This document shows positions 46,690 to 60,138 of a stretch of DNA of 64,000 bases, in pieces. Every line of letters begins with the position of its first letter. Within the stretch, counting starts at the first letter, position 1. The translations under genes were made by a program, and so were the position numbers. Source of the stretch: Cervus elaphus (taxonomy: Eukaryota > Chordata > Mammalia > Artiodactyla > Cervidae); assembly GCF_910594005.1 (NCBI RefSeq), contig NC_057835.1, positions 47,082,001-47,146,000 on the forward strand. Direction: 5' to 3'. The notes under the pieces were generated by a model that made no database searches, had not been told where the DNA came from, and saw only the letters and a list, made by a program, of their open reading frames with translations.

Positions 46690-48084
46690 GCTTTTTTAAA
46701 CTTTATAGGAATTTAGCGATGAGTTTTAACATTAACAAATGGAATAAGTGGGATAGCCTTGAGGATACCATATTGAGATTATATTTTAGTAATTTATATA
46801 TAGAACTACTTCTGTGGCTAATAAGCTACCAATCATTAATCTTGCCTTGTGTTTTTGAACTTTGTATCAACTCAAGGATCTTAAATTTGTGGCAGAGACT
46901 GTTCTCATTGAAAAACAGCTACATAAACCTTATAATTTAAATGTAATAATAAAGATTAAATCACCATCATTGGCTAGTAATCATACTTTCAATAGTGTGT
47001 TTATAACTACTGCTCGGGAATTCTGTAGCTCAAAATCCTTTTAATAAACTTTCTGAGGACCTACCAGGTGCCAGACTGTCTTCCAGAGGTTGAGTTATAT
47101 CTGACCACAGGGACAAATCATTGCACTCACGGTGACAAACGCTCAGCTCTGAGAGCATACAATGTTCTCTTGTTTTATTAACAAAAGTAATTAAAAAAGT
47201 AATTCAACTCTGAAATACTTGTGTGTATATGTAAAGAATAACTGGAATTCTTGTGACTTCTGTCCTATTTCTCAACCCACATAGCAAATATCAACAGTTC
47301 ACATTTGGAAAATTTCTGTAGGCACTGGGCTAATACTATGTACGTGATCCTCATAGCAATCCTTAGGGAAGCTGGTACCATTATTTCTTTCGCAAGTAAG
47401 AACACAGGTTTTTGACTAGCTAACTTGTTCAAGGACACAGGAAGTTGTAGAGTTGGAATGGGAACCTACAACTCATTGAGCCCACTCATGACTGAGATCA
47501 AACATTCTACAACTCTGGCATGCCTCAGCTTATATGAAGATCCTGAGTTAAATTTCCTAAATGTAATACTTGAGACTTTTATGAAACCACCCTCTACACA
47601 TTGAAATGTTAACTTGTAAGAATCTTTTAATTACTGAATGTTAGCAGTCAATGAAAGAGTTGGATTCATTTATACTGTAGTCTTGTGCCCCATGTGGCTG
47701 CTGAGCACTGGGTAAGTAAAATACACATAAAATTGAAAGAAAGTGATACCAAAAAATTGAAAATGCCTCTGATTTTTATATTGATTATATATTGAAATAA
47801 AATTTTTGGATATAGTTGGTTACTTAAATATTGGATATTAATAAAATTAATTTTACCTGTTTCTTGCTTTTTTTTAATGTGGCTGGGGAACATTTAAATG
47901 TTGGATGTGCTGAAAAAAAATTGCAGTTTTTTTTTTTTGATCCGTATTTTTGGATGGACAGTGCTGCTCTAGACTTCCTTTTCTGCTTGAATTTACATCT
48001 TGCTTATTTAAGTCTCTATATTGGACTTCCTCTTTCATCCTCTTTTTCCACTTCTAGTAATAGTGTACATTTATATGACTTCCT
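46690..48084. other. Downstream flank of FABP5, intergenic with antisense MIR
   Basis: An antisense MIR lies at about 47300-47500 ('cctcatagcaatccttaggg', 'tgttcaaggacacaggaag'). No second FABP-family exon is seen. Confidence 0.55.
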
Positions 48085-48270
48085 GAGCCAAACACTGAGC
48101 CAGGTACTATAAAGAGTTCCATAATTCTGAGAACCACCCTAGATGATGTATATTAATAATTGTTTTCTGCATTATTTAGACGAGAAAACGAAGTTCAGGA
48201 TCTAGGAAATGATCCCAAGCCATACAGCAAGTTCAAGTCAGAACAGATTGTACACAAGTTTATCTGAGAC
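48085..48270 (-). repeat. MIR SINE, antisense
   Basis: 'cactgagccaggtactataa' and 'atttagacgagaaaacgaag' follow the antisense MIR order. Confidence 0.7.
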
Positions 48271-48602
48271 CAGCACCATGTTCTAATGTCTATATTGCTT
48301 CACTTTATGGACTGTGGAGTATTGCTGGAAGGAGGGCAGACTCACTCTTTTTCCCTGGAGAAGCTGTTGACATTTTGAATGAGAGAACTTGTCTTCATTG
48401 TGCTGGACTGTGACAAGTCACTGTCCTAAGATCATTGCCACAAAATGCCCATGACACCCATCAGTCTATCCCAAACACCCTATACATTTTCAGATGTCTT
48501 CTAAGGGTATCCTACCATACCTAGTTGAGAACCACTGGGTGGAACAAGAACAAATATAGTTCAACTTCCTATTATCTGGTGTCAATCAAGCCCTTTCTGC
48601 TA

Positions 48603-48731
48603 CGTTGTTGTTTAGTTGCTCAGTTGTGTCTGACTCTTTGCAACCCCGTGGACTAGAGAGCGCCAGGTTCCTCTGTCCATGGGATTTCCCAGGCAAGAAA
48701 ACTGGACTGGGTTGCCATTTCCTTCTCCATA
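48603..48731 (-). repeat. BovA SINE monomer
   Basis: 'tgttgtttagttgctcagtt' to 'ttgccatttccttctcca', without the tRNA head. Confidence 0.9.
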
Positions 48732-48984
48732 CTGAGCACTTAAAATGTGGCAAATGCAACTGAGGAATTGAATTGTAAATTGTAACTTTCATTAATTAAT
48801 ATGTAAATGTTTATACCAACATTTGGCCAGTAACTGCTGATTCAGACAGCACAGAATGCTAACCTCATGTTTTCCAAAATCAAATGTCTTATTTTGATTA
48901 CAAACCTACTCTTGTATCCTCCATCTCAATCCAATTCTTTGGCTAAATGTTTTAGAGTCATCTTAAATTCCTATCTTTCTCTCC

Positions 48985-49600
48985 CACATCATACCTGATC
49001 CATTAGCAAATTATTTCAGCTTTACTTTCATATTATATGTAGAATTCAAGTACTTCTCACCTCTTCCACAGCACTCTGATTCAAACTCCACTGTTATCTC
49101 TCCCCTGATCTCCTTGTTTGCATTTTTAATTCTTCCAGAGCTATCATTTTAAAATGCATATTTAACTATGTCACTCTGGTGAGAACCCTCCACTGACTAC
49201 TCATTTCATTCAGAAGAGAAGCCAGAGTATTTGCAGAGGTCTTATTTGATCTTGCCCATGTCTCCCAAGTTCCCAGCATCTCCGCTCCTCTTACTTTCTT
49301 TTCCTACCAATCCTCCTTGCAAATATTCCCTTCCAGTAGGTCATCCTTGTCACAAGTGTATTCCTGCCTCAGGGCCTCTGCACCCGTGGTTGCCACTGCC
49401 TGTTACAATCTACCCTTTGGTATCTGCAGCCCAGGCTTTCTCAACTTTCGTAACTTCCTTTAAGCCTCTTAACAAATGTCACCCTAGCAGTGAGTCATCC
49501 CTAGACCACACTGTGTATATTTGTTGCCACTCTTCCCCCATACTCTATTCTCCTATGCTGCCTTTGCCCTTATCACTACCCTGAGTAAGTATATGTTTAC
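48985..49600. repeat. Old L2-like repeat
   Basis: 'ctcagggcctctgcaccc', 'cctgttacaatctaccc' and 'aaatgtcaccctagcagtga' have the feel of L2 3' sequence. Tentative. Confidence 0.5.
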
Positions 49601-50185
49601 TTGGGTTTTGACTTTAAATAAAGTTTTTTTTTTGGTTGCTATCTGTTGCTCTCACTGAAAAGTAAGCTCTGTGAAGAAGTGGGCTTTGTTTTTTATCATA
49701 TTCTCTATCACTCACTTAGGAAACAACCCAGCACATAGAAGATGCTTAATAAATATCTGTTAAATGAATAAATTCATTAGTAAATCAGTGGCTCTTCTGT
49801 GACTATTTAACATTTTAATATTTATGACCCTTTATGATTTTACTTCCATTTGCGTTATTTTTTTAAAAACCATATTTCTTACCTTTGTACAAATCTTTAC
49901 ACTTAATCAGGTCTTTTACTCAACATTTAAAATTTATTTTACTAGAGCTGAGCATTCTGCCAACAGGCAATGTCTGTCAAACAGAACGTGACCTGAGTTG
50001 TTTGTGGAATGCAGTGCAAACTAGGTACAGTTTATTACAGGTGAGATGGTTTAACATAAATCAAACTCTCACTAAGGGAAAATGTACAACCAAGAGATGA
50101 CTTAACTTTTGGATTATGTCCCTGAGTACTGCAAGGGCACTGACTGTTCTCTTCAAGCAGAATATAAATGCCTAAGGCTGCGGAA
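49601..50185. other. Intergenic, nothing recognised
   Basis: Poly-T run near 49625; no gene or clear repeat. Confidence 0.5.
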
Positions 50186-50395
50186 GGGCTTCCCTGGTAG
50201 CTCAGCTGGTAAAGAATCCACCTGCAGTGTGGGAGACCTGGGTTCGATCCCTGGGTAGGGAAGATCTCCTGGAGGGCATGGCGACCCACTCCAGTATTCT
50301 TGCCTGGAAAATCCCCATGGACAGAAGAGCCTGGCAGACTACAGTCCATGGGGTCACAAAGAGTTGGACATGATTGAATGATTAAGAACAGCACA
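50186..50395 (+). repeat. Bov-tA SINE
   Basis: Complete copy with B-box-like 'gggttcgatccctgg'; a few bases are missing after 'ctcctggag'. Confidence 0.92.
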
Positions 50396-51924
50396 GGGAA
50401 GTGGAGTTATGACACATCATGCCTGTGAGGTCTTTGTAGACAATATGTAGCTCTGCTTTATGCTAGTATAATGATTTTGCATTTACTGCTGACTTAGCAG
50501 TTTCTTGAGTCTTAATCTTTTCAACTGTTTTCTCAAAATTCTGGTATTTGAAATTGTGCCGGACCATAAAGAGGCTGAGAACCATATTTTTAGCACCTAG
50601 ATTTCAGTGTTGCCAGCTCACTTGAGGCTATTAGCTCAACTTTCAGTGCTTATTGATTAATGATTATTGACGTTGTATTTAAAATTGCTTACAAATTTAT
50701 GAGAATAATTCTAGCTTTTCCCTGGGTTTCATGTACTCACTATTCTCTCTTTTCTTGCTGCCCTCTTAGAATCCACTGCTGTTTGGTGGGTCGCATGTGA
50801 TGTGGGTTAGTGGGAAGAACTAATGAAGATGGTGAACTGGTTTAAAAAGTTGAGTGAGACATGTTGTGAAATACTGTGAAGGCAGGATGGAATGACGAGT
50901 CACTGGTCCCGCAGTAACTGGAAAATAACTCAAGTCTTATGACATCTAGTCTGTCACGCTCTGTCATCAGATTATACATGAACATTTATTTAGGAACAAG
51001 TCCATCTCCTCCTCCCAAACCGCACACTTTGAAAATGTATGAACAGGAAATAATAATACTTTTTACAGAGCAGTTTTTAAAAGTGCTGGTGATACATGAT
51101 AGGGGAATGAGATAGAGCAGGGCCAGGGTCCTTTTCATGGGATGACATTCTAGTGAGGAAAAATGGAATACCCATGATAAAACCAAATGGCATGGAGTGA
51201 TAGATGCAACAAGAAAAAAAAAATGAAATCAAGTAGTAAACACTCTATCTGGGATGGCCAGGAAAACCTCTCAAAGGAGGTATTGTTTGAACCCAGATCT
51301 GACTCATGAGCCGAAGGCAATCAAGTAACATCTGAGGGTGTAGTGTTTTGGGCAGGTGTGAGCAATTCTTAAAGCCCTTTGTAGAGACAAAAAGACAGAA
51401 TGACAGATGCTGATGGACAGAGAAGTAATGAGGGACATCGGAAGCAAAGATGCAGTCTGAGATCTGAGGAGAACACAGAGTCTGTAGGACCTGGTAGCTC
51501 TAGTGAGGGATTTGGGTTTGTCTGTGTCAAGGGAAACCCTGGAGGGTCTCAAGTAGGAAATGCCAGAGCACATAAAAAATGCCGTAGTTTTACCCTTGGT
51601 AATGGAAAACTTGATATTTGTAAATTCTTCTTACTAAAAACAGCTGGAAATACTTGACAAAATATACATATGTTTAAGTTTCTTTAACATGACAAAGAGC
51701 TGATAAAATACTGAGAAAGTACTCAGGAACATAAAGACATAATAAGTTCAGTTAATAGGACTGGTTTTGCCGGGAAGCATTTTTTTTGTGAATCTAGAAG
51801 TGTCTGAGACTCTGAGCTGTAGTTTTGGTAACAAAGGGAACAATTGACCTTTGTCTGATGGTAGATGAGCTGACTTCATCTTCTGTTGTCTTAGAAAAAA
51901 GAGATTCCTAATGATTGAAAATTT
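50396..51924. other. Intergenic with weak L2-like traces
   Basis: 51090-51400 resembles decayed L2-like sequence ('catgggatgacattctagtg'). Nothing else is recognised. Confidence 0.45.
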
Positions 51925-52505
51925 AGTAACAAGGATGTTCGTCAAAGTGCTGTTTATATTAGCAGAGAATTGGAAAGCACGTAATTTTCTAGAAATGGGG
52001 GATTGGTTAAATAATCATGATATGTCCATATTATAACACACTAACAAGCATTAAAAAGAATAAGACCAAGAAGAGCTTGGAAGAAGCCTCACAATGCACT
52101 CCAAGGTGAAGAAATATCCTGACTATAAAATATTATGGGAGTTTGGGATTGGCATATACACACTACTATATTTAAAATAGAAAACCAACAAGGACCTACC
52201 ATGTAACCTGCTAGATACTGTGTAATAAACTAAGTGGGAAAGAATTTGAAAAAGAATAGATATATGTATGTGAAAAACTGAAATCACTTTGCTATACACC
52301 TGAAATGAACACAATTTTGTAAATCAACTATGGTCTATTATAAAGTAAAAGTTAAAAAAAATTATGTACTTGTTGTCCCATTTGTGTAACAATATGTGCA
52401 TATGTGTAGGAAAATGCAGAAAAATGTTAACAGTGGTTATCTCTGGGGGTTGGGGTGCTTAATTTCTTATTTACTTATATATCTGTAATAAAAAATGCAA
52501 ACATC
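51925..52505 (+). repeat. Old L1 3' end split by a younger L1 3' end
   Basis: Outer pieces 51925-52130 ('gggggattggttaaataatc') and 52363-52505 ('taacagtggttatctctggg') are an old L1. The inner piece 52131-52362 ('gggagtttgggattggcata' to 'gtaaatcaactatgg') is a ruminant L1 with an A-rich tail. Confidence 0.8.
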
Positions 52506-52627
52506 TAATGCAAATTGATCTATATATTTAATGATAAATAGCATGTTAGAAATACTCTAGAAAAGTACAAAGAAGAAAATAAATACCCCCGGGAATATTT
52601 ACCCTTTAGATAGTCCCCATAGCACTT

Positions 52628-52830
52628 GGGCTTTCCTGGTGGCTCAGATGGGAAAGGGTCCCCTTGCAATCCTGGAGACCTGGGTTCAATCCCTGGGTTG
52701 GGAAGATCGGTGGAGAAGGGAATGGCTACCCACTCCAGTATTCTTGCCTGGAAAATTCCATGGACAGAGGAGACTGATGGGTTACCATCCATGGGGTTGC
52801 AAAGACTTGGACTCGTCTGAGCGACTGTTA
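52628..52830 (+). repeat. Bov-tA SINE
   Basis: 'gggctttcctggtggctcag' to 'actcgtctgagcgactg'; the head has a divergent anticodon-like region. Confidence 0.92.
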
Positions 52831-54249
52831 GCCATTGGCCATAACACACAGCTGTCCTTATAACATAGGTTAAGAATTGCCAGGCTGCAAACAAAACTGA
52901 CCTCACAAAGTTCTAGAGTTGTAGCATGTGATTAAAGGAAACTTCTACCCTACAAAATATTTTGCTGCCAAGATGCAATTTAACTATTGATATTTTAGCA
53001 AAGAACACATCTTTTCCTTTATGCAGTTAAAGATTTAGAGTAAGGGAGATGTTAATTCTAAAGTCAACCTCATTGACAATTTAAGGTTATTAATGATGTG
53101 TGGTTTTATTCTTTCTCATTTGCTGGGCTTTACACAAGACCCTGACGTTTGCTTGGGCACAATTCCGAGGGCCTCCGTTCTTCTTCTCTTCTGTGTGGTA
53201 GGTCTTGCTCTGTTGTTGTGTGAAAGCTATGCGGTATGCCGCCAAGGCATAGGTGTCTGGTTTAGTTTGTTTCTTGCTTGGTTGCTTTGTTGGTTTATTG
53301 ATTCTCCAACCAGATCATTACTAAAAGAAATATAAAAGAGAAAAATCCCAGGATATGGTTCAATTTCAGAACAGTAGCAATGAAGATAGTGCTCACACAG
53401 AAGTTCAGAAAAGTTACATATAAGAGAATAAAGACTTCTTTCATAAATGAAACAGAATTGGTTTGACAATGATTTTCAGCAAATTGCATAACCAAATATA
53501 GAAATGAAGGTTGCTGACTCAGGCACTTGCCCAAACCACCAAATTCAGCTTCCTCTCTTTGCTGCACAGAGCAGGAGCACATGAAGGAAAAAAAAATTGC
53601 GACTCTTTCTGGAACAAGCAGACTTTTGGAAAATGGCCAGTTCTGGAGGTTGACCTGTATGACTCATCATCTTACGAGATGCGAACCACACCCAGAAACC
53701 TTGGAGAAACCATCATGACACAGATGAGATAATTTCAGAATCTTCTGATTTCATGTTGAAATGATTAACATGTCAGAAGGTTCTGATGAGAACCTCAATT
53801 CTTTACTCTGGAAATAGGTGGTAATTCTAGGATCCCAGAAGACTTAAATCAGTTTCAATTCTGTTTGGGCAGTTGATGCGAAAATGGTGTTGTTTCAAGT
53901 CCATATATCAAGGGCATAAAGACACATATCAAAATAAGAAGGCACCAGATCAGAATGAGGCAGCACAGTGTTAATGAAGGCAGTATGTCCAGGAGATAAT
54001 TTTACTACAATGTCATCAGAGTATTCACTGAGTGGAGAATTACATCTTTTCTATCATATCTCTTATTTTACTCTATACAGATTTGTATACCTGAAGTCAT
54101 TATTTTTGGACCTAAGAAAAGTACTTCTTTTATACAAGAACAAATTCATATATATGTTAGGTCTTCCTTATTGCATCAGCTTTGCTTAACTAGCAGATGA
54201 GGTCTTTGAGTCCCATTCCAATGTCAGCATTTCTGAATAGACTAATTGT
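52831..54249. other. Intergenic, nothing recognised
   Basis: Overlapping open frames at 53093-53732 on both strands are short and show no domain, so no gene is called. Confidence 0.5.
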
Positions 54250-54880
54250 CTGATTCATTCACTCATTCATTCACTTCAGCAAATGTGAGCCCCTACATTG
54301 AGCCCCTACAATGTGCCAGGTGTTGTGCTAAGAGCTGGACATACAAAAACAAATAACGGTAAAGAGTCCTCAACTTAGTGAAGTCTAGAGTCTAGAGGGA
54401 GAGATAGACAATAAATAAAAGCTAATGTGAAAATTGGGCTTCCCAGGTGGCATAGTGGTAAAGAATCCACCTGTTAACACAGGAGATGCAAGAGATGTGG
54501 GTTCGGTCCCTGGGTCAGGAAGATTCCCTGGATGAGGAAATGGCAACCAACTCCAGTATTCTTGTCTGGATAATTGCATGGACAGAGGAGTCTTGTAGGC
54601 TATAGTCCATGGGGTCGCAAAGAGTCAGATACAACTGAGCATGTTTGCTTTAAGGTAATAATTATATATTGACATAATTGTTTTGAAGGACAAAATAGCA
54701 TGCCTAATGGGGAATGACAGCAAGAACAAATAGCAACAGGGAAGGCCTCTCTGGGGAGGAGAAATTTAAGTCAAAACCTGAAGGAAGAAAAGGAGCCAGG
54801 TAAGAAAGGAATGGGAAGAGCATTTCCTACAGAAGGAATAGCAAGTGCAAACGGCAGGAGGTAAAGTCGTAGTAAAAAGT
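54250..54880. repeat. Old L2-like repeat split by Bov-tA
   Basis: 'ctacaatgtgccaggtgttg' and 'gagagatagacaataaataa' to the left, 'agggaaggcctctctgggga' and 'atagcaagtgcaaacggcag' to the right, a common old LINE pattern. The SINE lies between. Confidence 0.6.
54436..54645 (+). repeat. Bov-tA SINE inside L2-like repeat
   Basis: 'gggcttcccaggtggcatag' to 'gtcagatacaactgagcatg'. Confidence 0.92.
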
Positions 54881-54950
54881 AGACCCTCATATCCCAGTCC
54901 CTTGGGTTAGGCATATTTCTGAACTCAGAACTTGTTTTGCATTTTAAAAA

Positions 54951-55450
54951 GTTGTTGTTGTTGTTCAGTTGCTCAGTTGCATCCAACTCTTTGTGACTGT
55001 TTGGACTGCAGCCGCCAGGCTTCCCTGTCCTCCACCAGTTCCTAGAGCTTGCTCAAACTCATGTCCATTGAGCTGGTGATGCCATCCAACCATCTCATCC
55101 TTTGTCATCCCCTTCTCCTTCTGCCTTCAATCTTTCCCAGCATCAGGGTCTTTTCCAGTGATTCAATTCTTCATATCAGGTGGCCAAAGTATGGGAGCTT
55201 CAGCTTTAGCATCAGTTCTTCCAATGAATATTCAGGACTGATTTCCTTTAGGATTGACTAGTTTGATCACCTTGCAGTCCAAGGGACTCTTAAAGAGTCT
55301 TCTCCAACACCATAGCTTGAAAGCATCAATTCTTCGAGGCTCAGCCTTCTTTATGGTCCAACTCTCTCAACCATACATGACTACTGGAAAAGCCATACTT
55401 TGATTAGATGGACCTTTGTCAGCAAAGTAATGTCTCTGCTTTTTAATATG
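54951..55450 (-). repeat. BovB LINE 3' end
   Basis: Antisense copy from a (GTT)n start and 'gttcagttgctcagttgc' to 'gtaatgtctctgctttttaa'; it includes a short part of the coding end. Confidence 0.92.
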
Positions 55451-55660
55451 TTTTTAACAGTTCTAACTGTTGCTTCTTGACTTGTTAGCATAGTCCATAT
55501 GTGATATCCATAAATTAACCCATGTATTATATATTAATAACACTCCCAGAGACACCTGGGGACAGTACAGTTGTAATAAACCACATTAAAATATCTGCAG
55601 TGGAACATGTAAATCATCACATAAAATGGGATAAAGACTATGTAATTTATGACATGATCT

Positions 55661-55872
55661 TCTGTCCCTGATGGCTCAGGATGATAAAGAATCTGCCTGC
55701 AATGCAGGGGACTTGGGTAAAGTCGCTGGGTGGGGAAGATCCCCTGGACGAGGGAATAGCTGCCCACTCCAGTCTTCTTGCCTGGAGAATCCCATGGACA
55801 GAGGAGCCTGGTGGGCTACAGTCCATGCAGTCACAAAAGAGTCAGACACAATTTAGTGATTAAACAACAACA
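55661..55872 (+). repeat. Bov-tA SINE
   Basis: 'ccctgatggctcaggatgat' to 'cagacacaatttagtgatt'. Confidence 0.9.
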
Positions 55873-56896
55873 GATGTACCAACTGTTAAAGCAATAACTT
55901 TGTAGGCATAATTTCATTTAGTCCTAAAAAATAAGGTAGATATGAATATTATTTCCTTTTTTACTGATCAAGAAACAGAGGTTAAGAGCAATCTGAAGGG
56001 GACCCTGGATCTGTATCTGTATAGGCAGGCATGCCTCGGGGTTTACACCCTGCTGTTCAGGGTGGGAAATGACCAGTGATGACAGGTGTGGAGTGAGAAT
56101 GCTCAGGCCCCTTGCATCAGGGGAGGACAACACTCCAGAGGTGCCCAGTGGATCAGGTGCAGCGAGCTTTCTGCAGAACTGCCGCCATCACACCCTGCCT
56201 TGGTTCCCCCCTCTTCCTGCTCCTGCTTCCCCTCCCCCTCGCCTTCCAGATCTCTCCAGACTTCCTTTAGCAAGTTGATTCCTCAGAAAGTCTTGCCTCA
56301 GAGGCTGCTTCTGCTTCAAAACAGCCCTGCTGAGCCCTGGGGAATTCCTGACCCATGGAAACCCGAGAGAGATAATGATTGTTGTTAGTGATTCTTCTTT
56401 GAACCATGATTTGGGGCACTTAGATGGGCATAATAGGGAGTCAGAACAGCCTGCAATGCTTCAGTGAGTGTATAGAGCAAGGATTTACTAGCTCTTCCTC
56501 AGCAGAATCTGTGAGTCAATCTCTCCAGATCAGGCAGAAACACACACCTCGCAGATACAGGGTTTCCCTTCTTGCTGTAGGTTTATCAGCTAATACCACT
56601 ATCTCAGGGACCGCAACGTCTGTTTAATCTGCTGAAACAGCATTACCTGAATCAAGGGCCGCACTTTATGGCAAATGAAGTGTGATAAGGTGTGCATGAT
56701 ATGGAATCCACTGGTCCTTCCATGAACCACCTCATTTGGAAAATTCAAGCCTGACAGGGCATGAAACAGTCCTCTGCAGGACAGCAAAGCCGTCCTTCAG
56801 GTTTTTTCTTTTTGCATACCACAGAGTGACGGCCATCACATACCACTGGTGACCCAATAGGAGGAATATACAGGTTCTGCAAGCAGGAATAAGGGT
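55873..56896. other. Intergenic, weak MIR trace
   Basis: An antisense MIR-like end lies near 55900-55990. The C-rich part at 56180-56270 has short open frames only. Confidence 0.45.
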
Positions 56897-57101
56897 GGTT
56901 TCCCTGGTGGCTCAGTTGGTAAAGAGTCTGCCCGCAGTGCAGACTATCTGGGTTTGATCCCTGGATCGGGAAGATCTACTGTACAAGGAATGGCTACCCA
57001 CTCTAGTATTCTTTCCTGGAGAATCCCATGGACAGAGGGGCCTGGTGGGCTACAGTCCATGGCGTCACGAGAGTCTAACGTGACTGACTGAATGACTAAA
57101 C
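56897..57101 (+). repeat. Bov-tA SINE
   Basis: 'gtttccctggtggctcagtt' to 'acgtgactgactgaatgac'. Confidence 0.92.
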
Positions 57102-57727
57102 CTGCCTACTTTGCTCACAATTGTTCCCAGTGACCCACTTCTTGTTGTTCCTTTGTATCTATTTCTACAGTCTCCTTTTTCTCCCCCAGCTTTGGTGTAC
57201 TTTCAGCAGTCACAGCATGGCTCTTCATGGGCCGACTGTCCTCTGCGGACTACTGGGGGCATTTTCCTTGCAAGTGAGGAGACCTGGAGATGTCCTCCCT
57301 TCCCCACAAGGCTCAGGTGCGGGTGTGGGGAACAGAAATCCGGTTTCCTCCCTCTGAAGCCCAACTTGCACTCCAACTAACCGTGCAGAACCAGGCTGAG
57401 GTCTCATTCTCTCCTTTCTTCTGCTTCAGAGGAATCTTACTTCACTCGTTTTCCAGGGTCACCAACAAAATAAATGGTGGGTTCAGGACCTAGGACTGTC
57501 AGACTGAACAGGTAAAAATGCAAGGTACCCAGTTAGATTTGAATTTGACATAAACAGCATTTTTTTTTTAAGCATAAGTATGTCCCATGCAATACTTGGG
57601 GCATACTTATATTTAATTTTTAAACATGGTTTATCTAAATTTCAAATGTAACTGGGTGTCCTGTATTTTATTTGGCAATTGTATCCGAACACTAGCCAAA
57701 GTCTAATTTCAGTACCTAAGAACCAAA
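57102..57727. other. Intergenic, nothing recognised
   Basis: Short open frames at 57111-57493 overlap on both strands without motifs. Confidence 0.45.
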
Positions 57728-57916
57728 GGGTTCCAACTCTTTGAGACCCCATAGCCTGTAGCCCATCAGACTCCTCTGTCCATGCAATTTTCCAGACAAA
57801 ATACTGGAGTGTGTTGTCATTCTCTTCTCCAGGCCATCCTCCTGACCCAGGGATTGAACCTGGGTTTCCCATGTTGTAGGCAGATTCTTTATTGTCTAAG
57901 CCACCCATGAAGCTCT
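57728..57916 (-). repeat. Bov-tA SINE
   Basis: Antisense, 'gggttccaactctttgagac' to 'ctaagccacccatgaagc'. Confidence 0.88.
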
Positions 57917-59373
57917 TTTGAAATTAATAAATCACTTTATAAATAAACTCAATGTACATACTACAAAATTCAGAAGGTAATGTTGTAACTAAGCAAGGAC
58001 TTGTGGGCAGAAAGCTAAAGTTTGACAGTGGGTTTGTAGCAAAGTAAGGCTTCATTATTGGGTGGCAAGCAAAGGACTGGAAGACATGCCTCAGATCCAC
58101 TTCCATGCACTCTTTGAGCTGGGAGCCTTTTAAAGGGGAAGAACAAGGAAGCTGGGGTTAGTCATTGTCTTATGACATTTCTGTGACATCTCTTAATCAC
58201 AGTTTTGGAAGTCAGGATGTTCTGGTTTGATTCTCTGGCCAAGTGGGCCATGGCTGGGGGTCTCTTAGCTCATCTTGCTCTGGAGAAACAACCTGAGTTT
58301 GTATAGTAGTGATGACATCTATAATAGCAGTTTTACTATAGCAAAATGTTATCAACAACAGTAATTTTAGTCATCTGACTCTGGTTGATTAGTGTTCAGT
58401 TAGCATAGGATTGAGGTCAGAAGGGATAAGAAAGAGAAAAAAGTTTTGGATAGAGGGCATAATGATAAACTCAGCAGGGGAACTCTGTTTAGGGGGACTT
58501 TGTTTTAATAGAGTAAATGATAAGTCTTTCTACACCCTTGTGCCCAGCCACGCAGGTCTCCCACTCAAATCTACCATTCAGAGGCAATCATGGTAGCTTG
58601 TTTCTTTTATCTTTCTAGAAGTATTCTCTGTAAATCCAGGCATAATTATACATGGATCTCTGTACTTTTCTTTATTAGTTTAACAACCTCCCTTGGGGAT
58701 AGGTCTTATTATTCCATCTAGAATTGCCTTGTTCTTTTAAATAATTGCTCATTTATTTAAAAAAATTTTTTTAATGTGGGCCATTTTAAAAAGTCTTTAT
58801 TGAATTTGGTACTTAATATCACCTGGGAGTCAGGGCACTTTCTAAAAGGAATTACATGACAGTGGAATGCCTACTGCTCAAATCCACAAAGATAAAAGTG
58901 TTTTTATTTTTTTTTCCTTAAAAAAACTGTTTCTAGGATAAGTAGAAGGACCCATAAATCAGTAGCATTCCTTTCTAGAAAAGCAGCCTCAGAGAAAGAG
59001 GCTGGTAGGTTCCTGGAAGGTTGTTAATGCTAAAATGTAACAGGAAGATTCATTACGGGGAAGGAAGACATAGGGTCCAAATTGCTCAGGGTTGAGGCAT
59101 ATGCTGGGTTTGGAGGTTACAGGAGATTGATAAGAGCACAAAGTCTAATGTATCATCAAACAGAGATGTTCTTGCTGGCTGCTAGAATGGTGGGGAGAAT
59201 GGGAGGATGGCGTGGCATGCTTGAAGTTTTTATAGACTGATATTCATTTGAAGCAACTTGTGGGATTAGAGATGTCCCTTGCCCTCAGCAGGTTTACAAA
59301 ATAAGAGACTGACATGGAAGCAAAGATGCTACCTAAACAAACACAGAATCGTTTTGAACAGAATCCGTATGTA
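57917..59373. other. Intergenic, nothing recognised
   Basis: AT-rich sequence without clear genes or repeats in about 1.45 kb. Confidence 0.45.
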
Positions 59374-59496
59374 TAGTTTAGTCACTCAGTCCTGTCCAGC
59401 TCTCTGCAACCCTATGGACTGTCGCCTGCCAGGCTCCTCTGTCCATGGGATTCTCCAGGCAAGGATACTGGAGTGGGTTGCCATTTCCTTCTCCAT
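59374..59496 (-). repeat. BovA SINE monomer
   Basis: 'agtttagtcactcagtcctg' to 'tgccatttccttctccat'. Confidence 0.9.
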
Positions 59497-59749
59497 GAAT
59501 TCATACATTACAGTACAAATACATAAACATATACCTACACATAAGATGCATGGTGTAGATTTCTTTGAACTTCACAATTCTCTGCTAGTCGTGTCATGAA
59601 CCTAGGCCCTGAAATAAGCCTCAACAAAAGCCAGCTAATAGAGTAAGAATGTAGTTTAAAAAGGAAAATACAGTTTCTTTAATTGCTCTGTATCCTCTGT
59701 TCTTTCCTTTCCACAATTAATCTTTTCACTGCCTTTCAAAACTAAATTT

Positions 59750-60110
59750 TAAAACAATTTAAAAATTATTTTATGTATTTATTTATTTTTGGTGGCACTG
59801 GGTCTTTGTTGCTTTGAAGGAGCTTTCTCTAGTTTCAGCAAGTGGGGGCTACTCTTTGTCGGGGCGCACAGGCTTCTCATTGTGGTGGCTTCTCTTGTTG
59901 CAGAGCACAGGCTCTAGGCACTCAGGCTTCAGGAGTTGCAGCACAGAGCTTTCTAGTTGTGGCCTGCAGGCTCTAGAATGTGGGCTCTGTAGTTGTGGCA
60001 CATGGGCTTAGCTGCTCCGTGGCATGTGGAATCTTCCCTGATCAGGGATCAAACCCATGACCACTGCAATGACAGGCAGGTTCTTATCCACGGCGCCACC
60101 AGGGAAGTCC
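59750..60110 (-). repeat. CHR-type SINE, long form, with 13-bp target-site duplication
   Basis: 'ttgttgctttgaaggagctt' to 'cgccaccagggaagtcc'. TCAAAACTAAATT (59737-59749) and TCAAAACTAGATT (60111-60123) flank it, 12 of 13 equal. Confidence 0.9.
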
Positions 60111-60138
60111 TCAAAACTAGATTAAAAAAAAAAAAAAT

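Noticed and set aside
53093..53732. Cluster of 63-95-codon frames on both strands, some hydrophobic
   Set aside because: Frames overlap on both strands, have no homology I can recognise, and lack splice or promoter context.
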